The notes: generated by a model not told the origin, from the letters alone. A stretch of 64,000 nt of DNA from Pseudomonas botevensis (GCF_019145475.1 NZ_JAHTKI010000008.1:62001-126000), one strand, 5' to 3'. Positions 26,968 through 35,893 are shown, counted from the stretch's first letter. Program-made: numbers and translations.

Positions 26968-29022
26968 ATGCCCCAATCCGCCAACGCCATCAGTGCCCCG
27001 ATCGCCCGCAAGGACGCCGGTGTCGACCCGTATGCCTGGCTGCAGGAACGCGACACCGACGCGGTGCTCGACTACCTCAAGGCCGAAAACGCCTACCAGC
27101 AGGCGCAGACCGCCGATCAGGCCGAACTGCGTGAAACCCTGTTCGAAGAGATCAAGGGCCGGATCCTCGAAACCGACCTGTCCCTGCCCTCGCCGTGGGG
27201 ACCGTATCTCTATTACACCCGCACCACCGCCGGCGATGAATACGCCCGCCACTACCGCTGCCCGCGCCCGGCCGACGACAGCCTGACCCTCGACGAAAGC
27301 CGCGAGCAGTTGCTGCTCGACCCGAACGAGCTGGCCAACGGCGGCTTTTTCTCCCTCGGCGCGTTCAGCATCAGCCCCGATCACCAACGCCTGGCCTACA
27401 GCGTCGATGCCTCGGGTGACGAGATTTACACCCTGTTCGTGAAGGAATTGTCCGACGGCCGTGTCAGTGAACTGGAGTTCCAGGACTGCGACGGCTCCAT
27501 GACCTGGGCCAACGACAGCCTGACCCTGTTCTTCGGCACCCTCGACGACACCCATCGCCCATGCAAACTGTTCCGCTACCGCCTCGACGGCACCGCCGCC
27601 GAAGAGGTGTTCCACGAACCGGACGGGCGTTTCTTCCTGCATTGCTACCGCTCCAGTTCCGAACAGCAATTGCTCCTGTCCCTGGGCAGCAAGACCACCA
27701 GCGAAGTCTGGGTGCTGGACGCCAATCAGCCACAGCAGCCATTCACCTGCCTGGCGCCACGGGTCGAGGATCACGAGTACGACGTCGACCACGGCAAGCT
27801 CGATGGCGAGTGGACATGGTTTATCCGCACCAACCGCGACGGCATCAACTTTGCCCTGTATCAGGCGCCCGACACCGGCGTCGCGCCGAGTGAGTCCGAC
27901 TGGCAGAACCTGATCCCACACAACGACGAAGTGATGCTCGACGGTGTGAGCCTGAATGCCGCCGCCATGACCCTGAGCCTGCGCGAAGGTGGTCTGCCGG
28001 TCATAGAGGTTCACCCACAAGGTCTGGCGCCTTATCGCGTACAGCTGCCGGACGCGGCCTACAGCCTCTATGTACAAAACAGCCTGGAATTCGACAGCGA
28101 CCGCATTCGCCTGCGCTATGAAGCCCTGAACCGTCCGGCCCAGGTTCGTCAGTTGATTCTCGCCTCCGGCGAGCAAAAAGTGCTCAAGGAAACCCCGGTA
28201 CTCGGCCCGTTCGACGCCGATACCTACGTCAGCCAGCGCCTGTGGGCCACCGCATCGGACGGCACACAGGTGCCGATCAGTCTGGTGATGAAGCGCGAAA
28301 TGCTTGGCAAACCGGTGCCGCTGTATCTGTATGGCTACGGCGCGTATGGCTCGAACCTCGATCCGTGGTTCTCCCACGCGCGTCTGAGCCTGCTCGATCG
28401 CGGCATGGCGTTTGCCATCGCCCACGTGCGCGGCGGCGGTGAGCTGGGCGAAGCCTGGTATCGCGCCGGCAAGCAGGAGCACAAGCAGAACACCTTCAGC
28501 GACTTCATTGCCTGCGCCGAGTTCTTGATCCTCAACGGCATCACCACCGCCGCGCAACTGGCGATCAGCGGCGGCAGTGCCGGTGGCTTGCTGATCGGCG
28601 CGGTGCTCAATCAGCGTCCCGAGCTGTTCGGCGTGGCGATTGCCGAAGTGCCGTTCGTCGACGTGCTCAACACCATGCTCGACCCGGATCTGCCGCTGAC
28701 GGTCACCGAATACGACGAATGGGGCAATCCTGAAGAGCCGCAAGTCTATGAGCGGCTCAAGGCCTACGCGCCGTACGAAAACGTCACTGCCCAGGCGTAT
28801 CCGGCGACGCTGGTGATCGCCGGCTACAACGACAGCCGCGTGCAGTATTGGGAAGCGGCCAAGTGGGTGGCGAAACTGCGCGCGACCAAGACCGACGACC
28901 ATCCGTTGCTGCTCAAGACCGAACTCGGCGCCGGCCATGGCGGGATGAGCGGGCGCTATCAGGGATTACGTGACGTAGCGCTCGAATATGCATTTGTTTT
29001 CAAGGTTCTCGGGATCGCCTGA
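26968..29022 (+). CDS. ptrB: Oligopeptidase B (S9A serine peptidase)
   Basis: This 684-residue cytoplasmic peptidase has an N-terminal beta-propeller and a C-terminal alpha/beta-hydrolase domain. The triad is Ser537 (ISGGSAGG), Asp622 (YNDSRVQY) and His657 (GAGHGGMSG). LYGYGAYG and HVRGGGELG are S9 landmarks, and EYDEWGNP with the acidic residues following supports trypsin-like cleavage after Lys or Arg. Length and organisation match the family. It is divergent from the amidotransferase operon across 153 bp. Confidence 0.95.
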   Translation: MPQSANAISAPIARKDAGVDPYAWLQERDTDAVLDYLKAENAYQQAQTADQAELRETLFEEIKGRILETDLSLPSPWGPYLYYTRTTAGDEYARHYRCPRPADDSLTLDESREQLLLDPNELANGGFFSLGAFSISPDHQRLAYSVDASGDEIYTLFVKELSDGRVSELEFQDCDGSMTWANDSLTLFFGTLDDTHRPCKLFRYRLDGTAAEEVFHEPDGRFFLHCYRSSSEQQLLLSLGSKTTSEVWVLDANQPQQPFTCLAPRVEDHEYDVDHGKLDGEWTWFIRTNRDGINFALYQAPDTGVAPSESDWQNLIPHNDEVMLDGVSLNAAAMTLSLREGGLPVIEVHPQGLAPYRVQLPDAAYSLYVQNSLEFDSDRIRLRYEALNRPAQVRQLILASGEQKVLKETPVLGPFDADTYVSQRLWATASDGTQVPISLVMKREMLGKPVPLYLYGYGAYGSNLDPWFSHARLSLLDRGMAFAIAHVRGGGELGEAWYRAGKQEHKQNTFSDFIACAEFLILNGITTAAQLAISGGSAGGLLIGAVLNQRPELFGVAIAEVPFVDVLNTMLDPDLPLTVTEYDEWGNPEEPQVYERLKAYAPYENVTAQAYPATLVIAGYNDSRVQYWEAAKWVAKLRATKTDDHPLLLKTELGAGHGGMSGRYQGLRDVALEYAFVFKVLGIA

Positions 29023-29085
29023 GGAACTCCGTCGGTCAGTCGGGTCTTAACTCCCGACAGCGCAGGCCGATAGCAGACACATCCC

Positions 29086-29119
29086 CTTTGCGGGAGCAGG
29101 CTTGCCCGCTCCCGCAAAG
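29086..29119. repeat. REP-type hairpin after ptrB
   Basis: A perfect 12-bp stem CTTTGCGGGAGC/GCTCCCGCAAAG (29086-29097 against 29108-29119) has a loop carrying the REP centre AGGCTTGCCC. It is placed to end the ptrB transcript ahead of the next gene. Confidence 0.7.
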
Positions 29120-29166
29120 TCTGTGTAGAGCCTCGAAACAGTGAAAACAAAAAAGATCTCGACGAC

Positions 29167-29640
29167 ATGTCAGAACCAACTTTACTGAACAACGAAATCC
29201 GTGGCTGGCTGATGGACTGTGGCCTGTTCGATCAATTGCAACTGGCGGACTTCGCCGCTGCCTCGGGGTATTTCAGCATCAGCACCGTAGCTGAAGGCGA
29301 GGCGATTTTTCGCGAGGGCGATGCCGGCAGCTTCATGTGCATCATCCACACCGGCCAGGTGGCCGTGCAGAAGACCAACGGCGATGGCCAGATGGTGACC
29401 ATGGCCACCCTGCGCAGCGGTCGGGCGTTCGGCGAAATGGCCGTGCTCGACGGCGAACGCCGTTCAGCGACTTGCGTGGCGGCAACCCATTGTCAGTTGC
29501 TCAATCTGGGCAAGGACTCGCTGGAAAAGATGCTCAACGACGCACCGAAGATCGCCGCCAAGATCATCCGCGCCCTCGCCGTCTCGCTGTCCAAACGCCT
29601 GCGCATGGCCGACGGTCAACTGGCGGCGCAGCAGATCTAG
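29167..29640 (+). CDS. Cyclic-nucleotide-binding domain protein
   Basis: This 157-residue protein is a single cNMP-binding domain (about 20-135), with a phosphate-binding-cassette-like segment GRAFGEMAVLDGERRSATCV and the EGD/GSFMCIIHTGQV strands of the Crp fold. No HTH follows, so it is not a transcription factor on its own; it may act as a stand-alone sensor or bind a partner. The Arg and Glu in the cassette are present, so nucleotide binding is possible. It converges with a small secreted protein gene and their stops overlap by 4 bp. Confidence 0.85.
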   Translation: MSEPTLLNNEIRGWLMDCGLFDQLQLADFAAASGYFSISTVAEGEAIFREGDAGSFMCIIHTGQVAVQKTNGDGQMVTMATLRSGRAFGEMAVLDGERRSATCVAATHCQLLNLGKDSLEKMLNDAPKIAAKIIRALAVSLSKRLRMADGQLAAQQI

Positions 29641-29921
29641 CCGCCGGGGGATTTGCTCCGGGTGTCGTTCTGCTCGAGGCCCGGCAGTGGCTGATCCTTG
29701 GCCGGCGGGGTCGGCAGGTCGATCGGCACCAGCGGCGGTCCACCGCTGCCGGGGCCAGTGCGGGGAGTCGGGACCGGGCTGATCTGCGGATACGGGGTCG
29801 GTGTCGCGGTGCCGGGCGAGCCGGGTTGCGGCGTCGGGCTGACGGGAATGGCCTGTTGGGCCTGTACCGTCGTTATCGAGAGCGCGGCCAGGGTAATGGC
29901 CGTTAGAATGAGGCACTTCAT
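29637..29921 (-). CDS. Small proline-rich secreted protein
   Basis: This 94-residue protein has a clear signal peptide (MKCLILTAITLAALSITTVQA, cleavage about residue 21). The mature part is of low complexity and rich in Pro, Thr, Gly and Ser (SPTPQPGSPGTATPTPYPQ). It looks like a disordered periplasmic or surface-linked peptide. No family is recognised. The start is supported by the signal peptide and by upstream GGAG. Confidence 0.65.
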   Translation of the reverse strand: MKCLILTAITLAALSITTVQAQQAIPVSPTPQPGSPGTATPTPYPQISPVPTPRTGPGSGGPPLVPIDLPTPPAKDQPLPGLEQNDTRSKSPGG

Positions 29922-29999
29922 CAATGGCTCCGTTGGCCTTGAGTCTGCGTTCAGGCTACTCCAACCGCGCCTGCTTGCCTTCCCCTTGTAGAGAATTCC

Positions 30000-30686
30000 A
30001 TGAAACGTTTCGTTCTGCTCGACACCACGCCGATCCCTGACAATGGCGGAGCCCTGTGCCTGTTCGAGTACGGCGAGGATTTCGTGATCAAGATCCAGGG
30101 CGGCGATGGCGGGCAACTGATGAACACCCGCATGCACGGCTCCGAAGATGCGTTGGCCGAGATCCCCTGCCGCAAGGTCGCCGGCCGACCGAATTCGCGC
30201 GTGCTGATCGGCGGACTCGGCATGGGCTTCACCCTCGCCTCCGCGCTCAAGCATCTGGGGAAAACCGCTGAAGTGGTGGTCGCCGAACTGGTGCCCGGCG
30301 TGGTCGAGTGGAACCGTGGCCCGCTCGGTGAAAAATCCGGTCGTCCGTTGCTCGATCCGCGCACGCTGATCCGTCAGGACGATGTAGCCAAGGTGCTGCA
30401 AAGCGAGCCGAACGGTTTCGACGCGATCATGCTCGACGTCGACAACGGCCCCGAAGGCCTGACCCAGAAGGCCAACAGTTGGCTGTACTCCGCCGCCGGA
30501 CTGCACGCCTGCGCCAAGGCCCTGCGACCCAAAGGCGTGCTGGCGGTGTGGTCGGCCAGCGCCGACCGGCAGTTTTCCGAAAAATTGAAGCACGCCGGTT
30601 TCAAGGCCGAAGAAGTGCAGGTCTACGCCCACGGCAACAAGGGCACCCGCCACACGATCTGGATTGCCGAGAAGCTCAAGGGCTGA
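30000..30686 (+). CDS. Spermidine-synthase-like methyltransferase-fold protein
   Basis: This 228-residue protein with a Rossmann fold of the SpeE type has VLIGGLGMGFTLASALKHLG as the nucleotide-binding loop, then VVVAELVPGVVEWN and FDAIMLDVDNGPEG. It lacks the full N-terminal domain of true spermidine synthases and the canonical GGGDG, so aminopropyl transfer is doubtful; a methyltransferase or catalytically altered role is possible. The gap to the YajD gene is 49 bp. Confidence 0.75.
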   Translation: MKRFVLLDTTPIPDNGGALCLFEYGEDFVIKIQGGDGGQLMNTRMHGSEDALAEIPCRKVAGRPNSRVLIGGLGMGFTLASALKHLGKTAEVVVAELVPGVVEWNRGPLGEKSGRPLLDPRTLIRQDDVAKVLQSEPNGFDAIMLDVDNGPEGLTQKANSWLYSAAGLHACAKALRPKGVLAVWSASADRQFSEKLKHAGFKAEEVQVYAHGNKGTRHTIWIAEKLKG

Positions 30687-30735
30687 GCTAAACTTCACCC
30701 CATAACCGTCATTAGTCTTTTACAAAGGTGAACCC

Positions 30736-31107
30736 ATGAGTTCGTCCACCCCGACCAACACTTCGAAGCTGGATCGCATCCTCGCCGACAACCAGCGCGA
30801 CAAGGAAATGGGCTACCGCGACAAGGCCCTGAAGATGTACCCGCATGTGTGCGGCCGCTGCGCCCGTGAGTTTTCCGGCAAGCGCCTGAGCGAGCTGACC
30901 GTGCATCACCGCGATCACAACCACGACAACAACCCGCAGGACGGCTCGAACTGGGAACTGTTGTGCCTGTACTGCCACGACAACGAACACTCGCGTTACA
31001 CCGACCAGCAGTATTTCGGCGAAGGCTCCCTGAGCACGCCGAAAATCGCCAAGGCCACGCACAATCCATTTGCGGCGCTCGCCGGGTTGATGAAGAAAGA
31101 CGACTGA
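30736..31107 (+). CDS. yajD: YajD-like HNH nuclease family protein
   Basis: This 123-residue protein has an HNH domain. Zinc-binding CGRCAREF and LYCHDNEH pairs bracket the catalytic LTVHHRDHNHDNNPQDGSN loop. E. coli YajD is similar in size and unstudied biochemically. The start at 30736 has AAAGG upstream. A REP pair follows the stop. Confidence 0.85.
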   Translation: MSSSTPTNTSKLDRILADNQRDKEMGYRDKALKMYPHVCGRCAREFSGKRLSELTVHHRDHNHDNNPQDGSNWELLCLYCHDNEHSRYTDQQYFGEGSLSTPKIAKATHNPFAALAGLMKKDD

Positions 31108-31130
31108 AATCTTCGTCGTCCGGGCTGGCC

Positions 31131-31199
31131 TCTTCGCAGGCCAGCCCGCTCCCACAGGGGAATGTCTTGCCTTGTGGGAGCGGGCTTGCTCGCGAAGGG
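31131..31199. repeat. REP pair after yajD
   Basis: Two inverted REP copies have arms pairing at least over 31143-31156 and 31173-31186 (AGCCCGCTCCCACA against TGTGGGAGCGGGCT). They lie between the HNH gene and the downstream methyltransferase gene. Confidence 0.75.
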
Positions 31200-31287
31200 G
31201 CCGGTACAGACACCGCAAATCGACAAGCTGCCGCCCCTCCCCCAATCCCCGTATAATCGCCCTCTTTTTCCCGAAGGCACCCCGCTC

Positions 31288-31758
31288 GTGGCAGACAAAC
31301 GGTACAGCTGCATTGGTTTGTATAACCCCAAGTCACCGGAGAACGTCGGTTCGGTGATGCGCGCCGCAGGCTGTTATGGCGTGGCGTCCGTGTTCTACAC
31401 CGGCAAGCGCTATGAGCGCGCCGCCGATTTCGTCACCGACACCAAGCGTGTGCACTACGACATCCCGCTGATCGGCATCGATGACCTGAAAAAGATCCTG
31501 CCGCTCAATTGCGTGCCGGTGGCCGTGGAACTCGTCGACGGCGCCCGCCCGCTGCCGGAATACACCCACCCGGATCGCGCCCTGTACATCTTCGGCCCGG
31601 AAGACGGCTCGCTGGATAAAGAAATCCGCGACTGGTGCGAAGACGTGGTGTACATCCCGACCACCGGCTGCATGAACCTCGCCGCCACGGTCAACGTCGT
31701 GCTCTACGACCGCATGGCCAAGGGCCTGAACACCCGCTCCGGGCCGAAATTCCGCTGA
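31288..31758 (+). CDS. SpoU/TrmH-family RNA methyltransferase
   Basis: This 156-residue single-domain SPOUT methyltransferase has the motifs LYNPKSPENVGSVMRAAGCY (motif 1), ALYIFGPEDGSL (motif 2) and YIPTTGCMNLAATVNVVLYD (motif 3). The fold forms a trefoil knot that binds AdoMet and modifies a ribose 2'-OH in tRNA or rRNA; the target is not evident. The start is GTG at 31288, supported by upstream GAAGG and by the usual family N-terminus. A TATAAT box at 31252-31257 may be the -10 element. Confidence 0.85.
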   Translation: MADKRYSCIGLYNPKSPENVGSVMRAAGCYGVASVFYTGKRYERAADFVTDTKRVHYDIPLIGIDDLKKILPLNCVPVAVELVDGARPLPEYTHPDRALYIFGPEDGSLDKEIRDWCEDVVYIPTTGCMNLAATVNVVLYDRMAKGLNTRSGPKFR

Positions 31759-31839
31759 AGCGCCGCACATTCGATGGAACGAGCTGACAGCTGCGGCAGT
31801 CAGCTTATCTATCCATTACGCATTGCCTGGAGAAAGATC

Positions 31840-32217
31840 ATGACCGAACTCAAACGCGTCGAACGTATCGAATCCACCCCTTTCCAGAGCCGTTCCGAAC
31901 AGAACGTCGAAGGCTGGGAGCGCATCGGCTCGCTGGCGGGCGGTGTGCTGATGGTCGGCAAGGGCCTGCGCCGTGGCGGCGTGTTCGGTCTGATTCAGGT
32001 GGCGATTGGCGGCGTGGCCATGGCCCGTGGCATCACCGGGCACAGCTCGGTCAAAAGCCTGCTGGAAAAAAGCCGTCAGGACATGAACAACGTGCGCGCC
32101 AAAATCGAGCGGGCCGGTGAGGAATTGAGCAAGCTGAAGGCCAATGCCGAAGCAGCGACCAGCACCGCGACGGTGACCGGGAATGATTCGGTGAAGTCGC
32201 CGAAAGCCGGGGTTTGA
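31840..32217 (+). CDS. YgaP-like (DUF2892) membrane protein
   Basis: This 125-residue protein has two short Gly-rich membrane segments (about 26-65: GSLAGGVLMVGKGLRRGG, then GLIQVAIGGVAMARGITG) matching the YgaP-like transmembrane domain. A charged helical tail (about 70-105, LLEKSRQDMNNVRAKIERAG) follows. No rhodanese domain is present. A stress-related membrane role is often assumed but is unproven. GGAG lies upstream of the ATG at 31840. Confidence 0.75.
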   Translation: MTELKRVERIESTPFQSRSEQNVEGWERIGSLAGGVLMVGKGLRRGGVFGLIQVAIGGVAMARGITGHSSVKSLLEKSRQDMNNVRAKIERAGEELSKLKANAEAATSTATVTGNDSVKSPKAGV

Positions 32218-32246
32218 TGCGCGATTTGCGCCAAGGCCGATGACCC

Positions 32247-32311
32247 CTTCGCGGGCGAGCCCGGCTCCCACGGGTGAGTAATCTCTGTGGGCGCCGGGCT
32301 CGCCCGCGAAG
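32247..32311. repeat. REP pair between convergent genes
   Basis: A perfect 19-bp inverted repeat (32247-32265 against 32293-32311), CTTCGCGGGCGAGCCCGGC and its complement, separates the YgaP-like gene and the M61-like gene, which converge here. Confidence 0.8.
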
Positions 32312-32316
32312 CGTTT

Positions 32317-33546
32317 TTACTGAAGCAACGCGGTATCCAGTACCTTCGACGACTCGCCAATGACGCTCTCGGCCAGTTGCACGAACTCCTTGGTGTCGAC
32401 CCGTCCCAAATGCATCGCGCCACGCAACACATCATCCAGCGAGCGCTTGTTGCGCGTCTGCAAACGAATCTCGCGATCCAGTTCCTGCATCAACAGAACC
32501 GCTTTTGACAGCTGCGCCGGGCTGACCTGTTCGCCGCGCAAGGTCGTGACTTTCTGGCTGTCCTTCGCCAGTTTCGCCTGCAACGCCTGATAACGCTCAT
32601 CGCTCATGCCACCGGCGCGGCGTACCAGTTCGATGGCGTAGTACTCGGCAAACCCCTCGCTGATCCAGTCGCTGCGCTGCTCGTCGTTGATCCGCCCGAA
32701 CACCTGGGCCAACTCGCGCACCACGGCGCTGCTGCCGCTTTCGCTGACCAGCGGCAAACGCGTGTTGAGGTAAATCGATTCGCGCGCCGCCAGGCTGCCG
32801 CGCCACATCGGGTCGTTGGCACCGACGATCAGCAGTTTGCCCGGGTGACGCGGATACACCGCTTGCACCTGCGGCCAGACAAACGTCAGCAAGGTCAGTA
32901 CGTCCATCCGCCGCATGCCCTGGCCTTGCGGCGAGGCTACGGTGACTTCGGTTTCGCCCAGGCGCGTGCGACGGCTGCCAAGATGCCCGGCGAGCATCCA
33001 GCCGGTCGGGCGGTCGAACAGACGTGACGGGTTGTCGATGCGGAATTTATTCTTGCCGATGCGCGGCCAGGCGGTTTCGACGCTTTTCCAGCCCTCGGGG
33101 AGTTCGAATTGCAGGCGTGAGATCAGCTCGATGCCATCCTGCTGATCGAGTCTGGCCGGCGGCACCAGTTCATCGCCGCGCATCAGCGCCCAGGTCGGGG
33201 TCATGCGCGTGTCGAAACTGCCGCTCTTGCGTCCGTGGCTGATACGCACGCGGTAGGTCAGGCTGGCCTTGTCCGCCGCCGGACGCCACACCCCGCGCGC
33301 CTGCTTGCCCGGCGTCAGTTGCCACTGGCCGTCGGCCTTGAAGTCGCTGTAATGGCTGCCATCGCCGAGGTCGAAATCGAGGCTGCGCACCGCCTCGCCC
33401 TTGGCCAGGGTCAGGCGCACCTCAGCCTGATCGCTTTGCGGCAACAGGCGCACGTGATAATCCAGATCGACCTTCTTCGCCGCCCACACCGGCGCGCTCA
33501 GCGCCAGCAGTCCGACGATCAGCGCGTGGCGCCGTCCCCCAGCCAT
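32317..33546 (-). CDS. M61/M1-like metallopeptidase homologue with degenerate active site
   Basis: This 409-residue protein has a signal peptide (about 1-23). The N-terminal region is beta-rich (about 25-200) and a gluzincin-like helical domain follows. The second zinc-ligand segment SEGFAEYY (296-303) is intact, but the HExxH that should precede it reads RELAQ (277-281), so both zinc-binding His residues are lost. It is therefore probably a periplasmic pseudo-peptidase, perhaps binding peptides or partners. The start at 33546 follows AAGGAG by five bases. It lies 26 bp downstream of ycgN on the same strand. Confidence 0.75.
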   Translation of the reverse strand: MAGGRRHALIVGLLALSAPVWAAKKVDLDYHVRLLPQSDQAEVRLTLAKGEAVRSLDFDLGDGSHYSDFKADGQWQLTPGKQARGVWRPAADKASLTYRVRISHGRKSGSFDTRMTPTWALMRGDELVPPARLDQQDGIELISRLQFELPEGWKSVETAWPRIGKNKFRIDNPSRLFDRPTGWMLAGHLGSRRTRLGETEVTVASPQGQGMRRMDVLTLLTFVWPQVQAVYPRHPGKLLIVGANDPMWRGSLAARESIYLNTRLPLVSESGSSAVVRELAQVFGRINDEQRSDWISEGFAEYYAIELVRRAGGMSDERYQALQAKLAKDSQKVTTLRGEQVSPAQLSKAVLLMQELDREIRLQTRNKRSLDDVLRGAMHLGRVDTKEFVQLAESVIGESSKVLDTALLQ

Positions 33547-33572
33547 ACACACTCCTTCGTGAATCAGTACCT

Positions 33573-34022
33573 TCAGCCCGCCCGGAAAATCAGATGATCT
33601 TCCCAGTCTTCTTCCGGCACGCTGCCCTCGGCGAGCATGCGCCCGGACTGGGAAATCCGCTCGTGGTGTACCGCATCGCGGTCGCCGCAGACCAGGTGAT
33701 GCCACAGCGGCAGATCCTTGCCTTCGCTGACCAGCCGATAGCCGCAGGTCGGCGGCAGCCATTTGAATTCTTCGGCCTGGCCCGGCGTGAGCTGGATGCA
33801 GTCCGGGACAAACTCACGGCGATTCGGGTAATCGCTGCACTGGCAGGTTTTCAGATCCAGCAGCTTGCAGGCGATTCGCGTGTAATAGACGCTGTTGTCG
33901 TCCTCATCCTCGAGTTTTTGCAGGCAGCACAGACCACAGCCGTCGCACAGCGATTCCCATTCCTCCAGATCGAGTTGATCGAGGGTTTTGCGTATCCAGA
34001 ACGGTTCGACTTTGGCGGCCAT
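33573..34022 (-). CDS. ycgN: YcgN family cysteine-cluster protein (UPF0260)
   Basis: This 149-residue protein has the zinc- or iron-binding cysteine pattern CDGCGLCC (about 27-34), then [16 protein letters not shown] and CGYRL..CGD. The family is widespread in proteobacteria and structurally uncharacterised as to role. Length matches E. coli YcgN (about 150). It is probably co-transcribed with the M61-like gene downstream. Other relatives of the ycg cluster (YcgL) are about 2 kb away. Confidence 0.88.
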   Translation of the reverse strand: MAAKVEPFWIRKTLDQLDLEEWESLCDGCGLCCLQKLEDEDDNSVYYTRIACKLLDLKTCQCSDYPNRREFVPDCIQLTPGQAEEFKWLPPTCGYRLVSEGKDLPLWHHLVCGDRDAVHHERISQSGRMLAEGSVPEEDWEDHLIFRAG

Positions 34023-34302
34023 GGCTCAAGCATCAACATCAGGTGGTGAAAAGGCCGCCAGTCTAGTGCCCAAGGCCTTGCGGGCCAAGCGCTGGCGACT
34101 GCCGGTTGCGTGGCACTTGTCAGTTTTTGCGCGGCCAAGTAGCTTTGCCAGGCACCGCAAGCCCTGACCGGCGTGCCATTAACGCTCGACCGCGTTGCAT
34201 TCCGGTGAACTGCAGGCCTGCGCCAGACCCTATCGTTCAGCCCAACTGATCCCGCCGGGTTTTCATTTCGACTTTTACTCGAACACAGCAAGGAATCTCT
34301 CG

Positions 34303-34896
34303 ATGAGTGCCAACCCTCGCGTTGCCGATTACGCCATTCACCCGCAGTTCACCGATCGCTGGTCGCCCCGCGCCTTCACCGGCGAAGCAATTCCCGAAGA
34401 AACCCTGCTGAGCTTCTTCGAAGCCGCGCGCTGGGCGCCGTCGGCCTACAACTCGCAGCCGTGGCGCTTTCTCTACGCCCGCCGCGACACGCCGAACTGG
34501 GAGCGTTACCTGGGTCTGCTCAACGAATTCAACCGTGCCTGGGCGCAACACGCCTCGGCACTGGTGATCGTGATCTCCAAGACCACGTTCACCGCACCGG
34601 GCGCCAGCGAAGAAACCCCGGCGCTGTGGCACACCTTCGACACCGGTTCGGCCTGGGGCCACCTGGCGCTGCAAGCGAGCATCAGCGGCTGGCACACCCA
34701 CGGCATGGCCGGTTTCGATCAGGAGCTGACCCGCAAGGAGCTGAAGATTCCTGAAGGTTACGCGCTGCACGCGGCAGTTGCCGTGGGCAAGCTGGGCGAC
34801 AAGGCGACCCTGGCGGACTACCTGCAAGCGCGCGAAGAGCCAAGCCCGCGTCGCCCGCTGAACGAAACGGCGGCCGAAGGCGACTTCACCCTCTGA
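34303..34896 (+). CDS. Nitroreductase family protein
   Basis: This 197-residue FMN-dependent oxidoreductase of the nitroreductase fold has the N-terminal FMN-binding pattern FTDRWSPRAFTGEAI and WAPSAYNSQPWRFLY and a C-terminal VGKLGDKATL. Members usually dimerise and reduce nitroaromatics, quinones or other small electrophiles with NAD(P)H. The physiological substrate is not predictable. AGGAA lies upstream of the ATG at 34303. The 280 bp before it show no gene. Confidence 0.9.
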   Translation: MSANPRVADYAIHPQFTDRWSPRAFTGEAIPEETLLSFFEAARWAPSAYNSQPWRFLYARRDTPNWERYLGLLNEFNRAWAQHASALVIVISKTTFTAPGASEETPALWHTFDTGSAWGHLALQASISGWHTHGMAGFDQELTRKELKIPEGYALHAAVAVGKLGDKATLADYLQAREEPSPRRPLNETAAEGDFTL

Positions 34897-34916
34897 GCCG
34901 CAGCGCAAAAACAACG

Positions 34917-34942
34917 GTGGGAGCGGGCTTGCCCGCTCCCAC
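34917..34942. terminator. Compact REP-type hairpin terminator
   Basis: A perfect 11-bp stem GTGGGAGCGGG/CCCGCTCCCAC with a CTTG tetraloop (34917-34927 against 34932-34942) lies between the convergent nitroreductase and hydroxyacid dehydrogenase genes. Confidence 0.75.
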
Positions 34943-34960
34943 TTCTGGGTGTGGGGAAAC

Positions 34961-35893
34961 TCAATAACCCCGAGTGAAATCCACTTCCCCGCGCAACGCC
35001 TCGCCCGCCTGCCAGGCCTTCAGATTCTCGACAAACAACTGCACCATCATCGCCGGCGATGTCGGCGCCGAGCTGTGCCCGGTCAGCAGCAAGCCCCAGG
35101 CGGTCCAGAACGGATGACGTTGCGGCAACGGCTCCTGACGGCAGACGTCGATCACCGCGCCGGCCAGATGGCCTTCCTTCAATGCGGCCACCAGATCCGC
35201 ATCGACCACCGCCACACCGCGCCCGGCGTTGATGAACAACCCGGTCGGTTTGAATTGCTTGAATAGCGCTGCGTCGTAAATGTCGTGGGTGTGCTCGGTG
35301 TTGGGCAGCAGATTGACCACGTAATCCACCTCGCCCACCAGCCGTGGCAAGTCCGCCATCGAGCCGACTTCCACGAACGGTTCCTGCTCACGGGCGCTGC
35401 TGGCGATGCCATACAACTCGACCCCGAACGGCCGCAGGAACTGCGCCACGCTCTGACCGATGTCACCGGTGCCGACGATCAGCACCTTGCGCCCGGCCAG
35501 GCTCTGGCCGGTGCGGTTATCCCACTTGCGCTCGACCTGACTGACCAGCCGTGCCAGCACTTCGCGCTCGTGACCGAGCATGTAGGTCAGGACATATTCG
35601 GCCATCACCTGACCGAAGATCCCCACCGCCCGGGTCAACCGGTAGTCGCGGCGCAAGCCATCGGCCAGCAACGGGGTAATACCAGCCCAGGTCGATTGCA
35701 ACCATTGCGGCTGATGGCCCTGGCGCAGCAGGGTCGCCAGCAGGTCCGGTTGCCCCAGCCACACCGGACAGTCAACGGCCTGACGGGCCAGCTCGGCGGA
35801 ATCGCCGCTGGTCATCACTTCAAGCTCCGGAGCCGCCTGACGCAGCAGCCGGGCGTATATCGCGTGGTCGTGTTCAGCAATCAGAACGCGCAT
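34961..35893 (-). CDS. D-2-hydroxyacid dehydrogenase
   Basis: This 310-residue NAD(P)-dependent dehydrogenase has a Rossmann loop KVLIVGTGDIGQSVAQF, catalytic Arg in INAGRGVAVVD, Glu in DVCRQEPLP and His in LLTGHSSAPT. It reduces a 2-ketoacid such as glyoxylate or hydroxypyruvate, or works in reverse; the exact substrate is open. The ATG at 35893 has AAAGG seven bases upstream and is preferred to a TTG two codons before. It resembles GhrA-type enzymes in size. Confidence 0.9.
   Translation of the reverse strand: MRVLIAEHDHAIYARLLRQAAPELEVMTSGDSAELARQAVDCPVWLGQPDLLATLLRQGHQPQWLQSTWAGITPLLADGLRRDYRLTRAVGIFGQVMAEYVLTYMLGHEREVLARLVSQVERKWDNRTGQSLAGRKVLIVGTGDIGQSVAQFLRPFGVELYGIASSAREQEPFVEVGSMADLPRLVGEVDYVVNLLPNTEHTHDIYDAALFKQFKPTGLFINAGRGVAVVDADLVAALKEGHLAGAVIDVCRQEPLPQRHPFWTAWGLLLTGHSSAPTSPAMMVQLFVENLKAWQAGEALRGEVDFTRGY

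Noticed and set aside
26944..28938. A 664-codon open frame on the minus strand, antisense to ptrB
   Set aside because: It is a high-GC shadow frame; the plus-strand oligopeptidase has all catalytic motifs in order.
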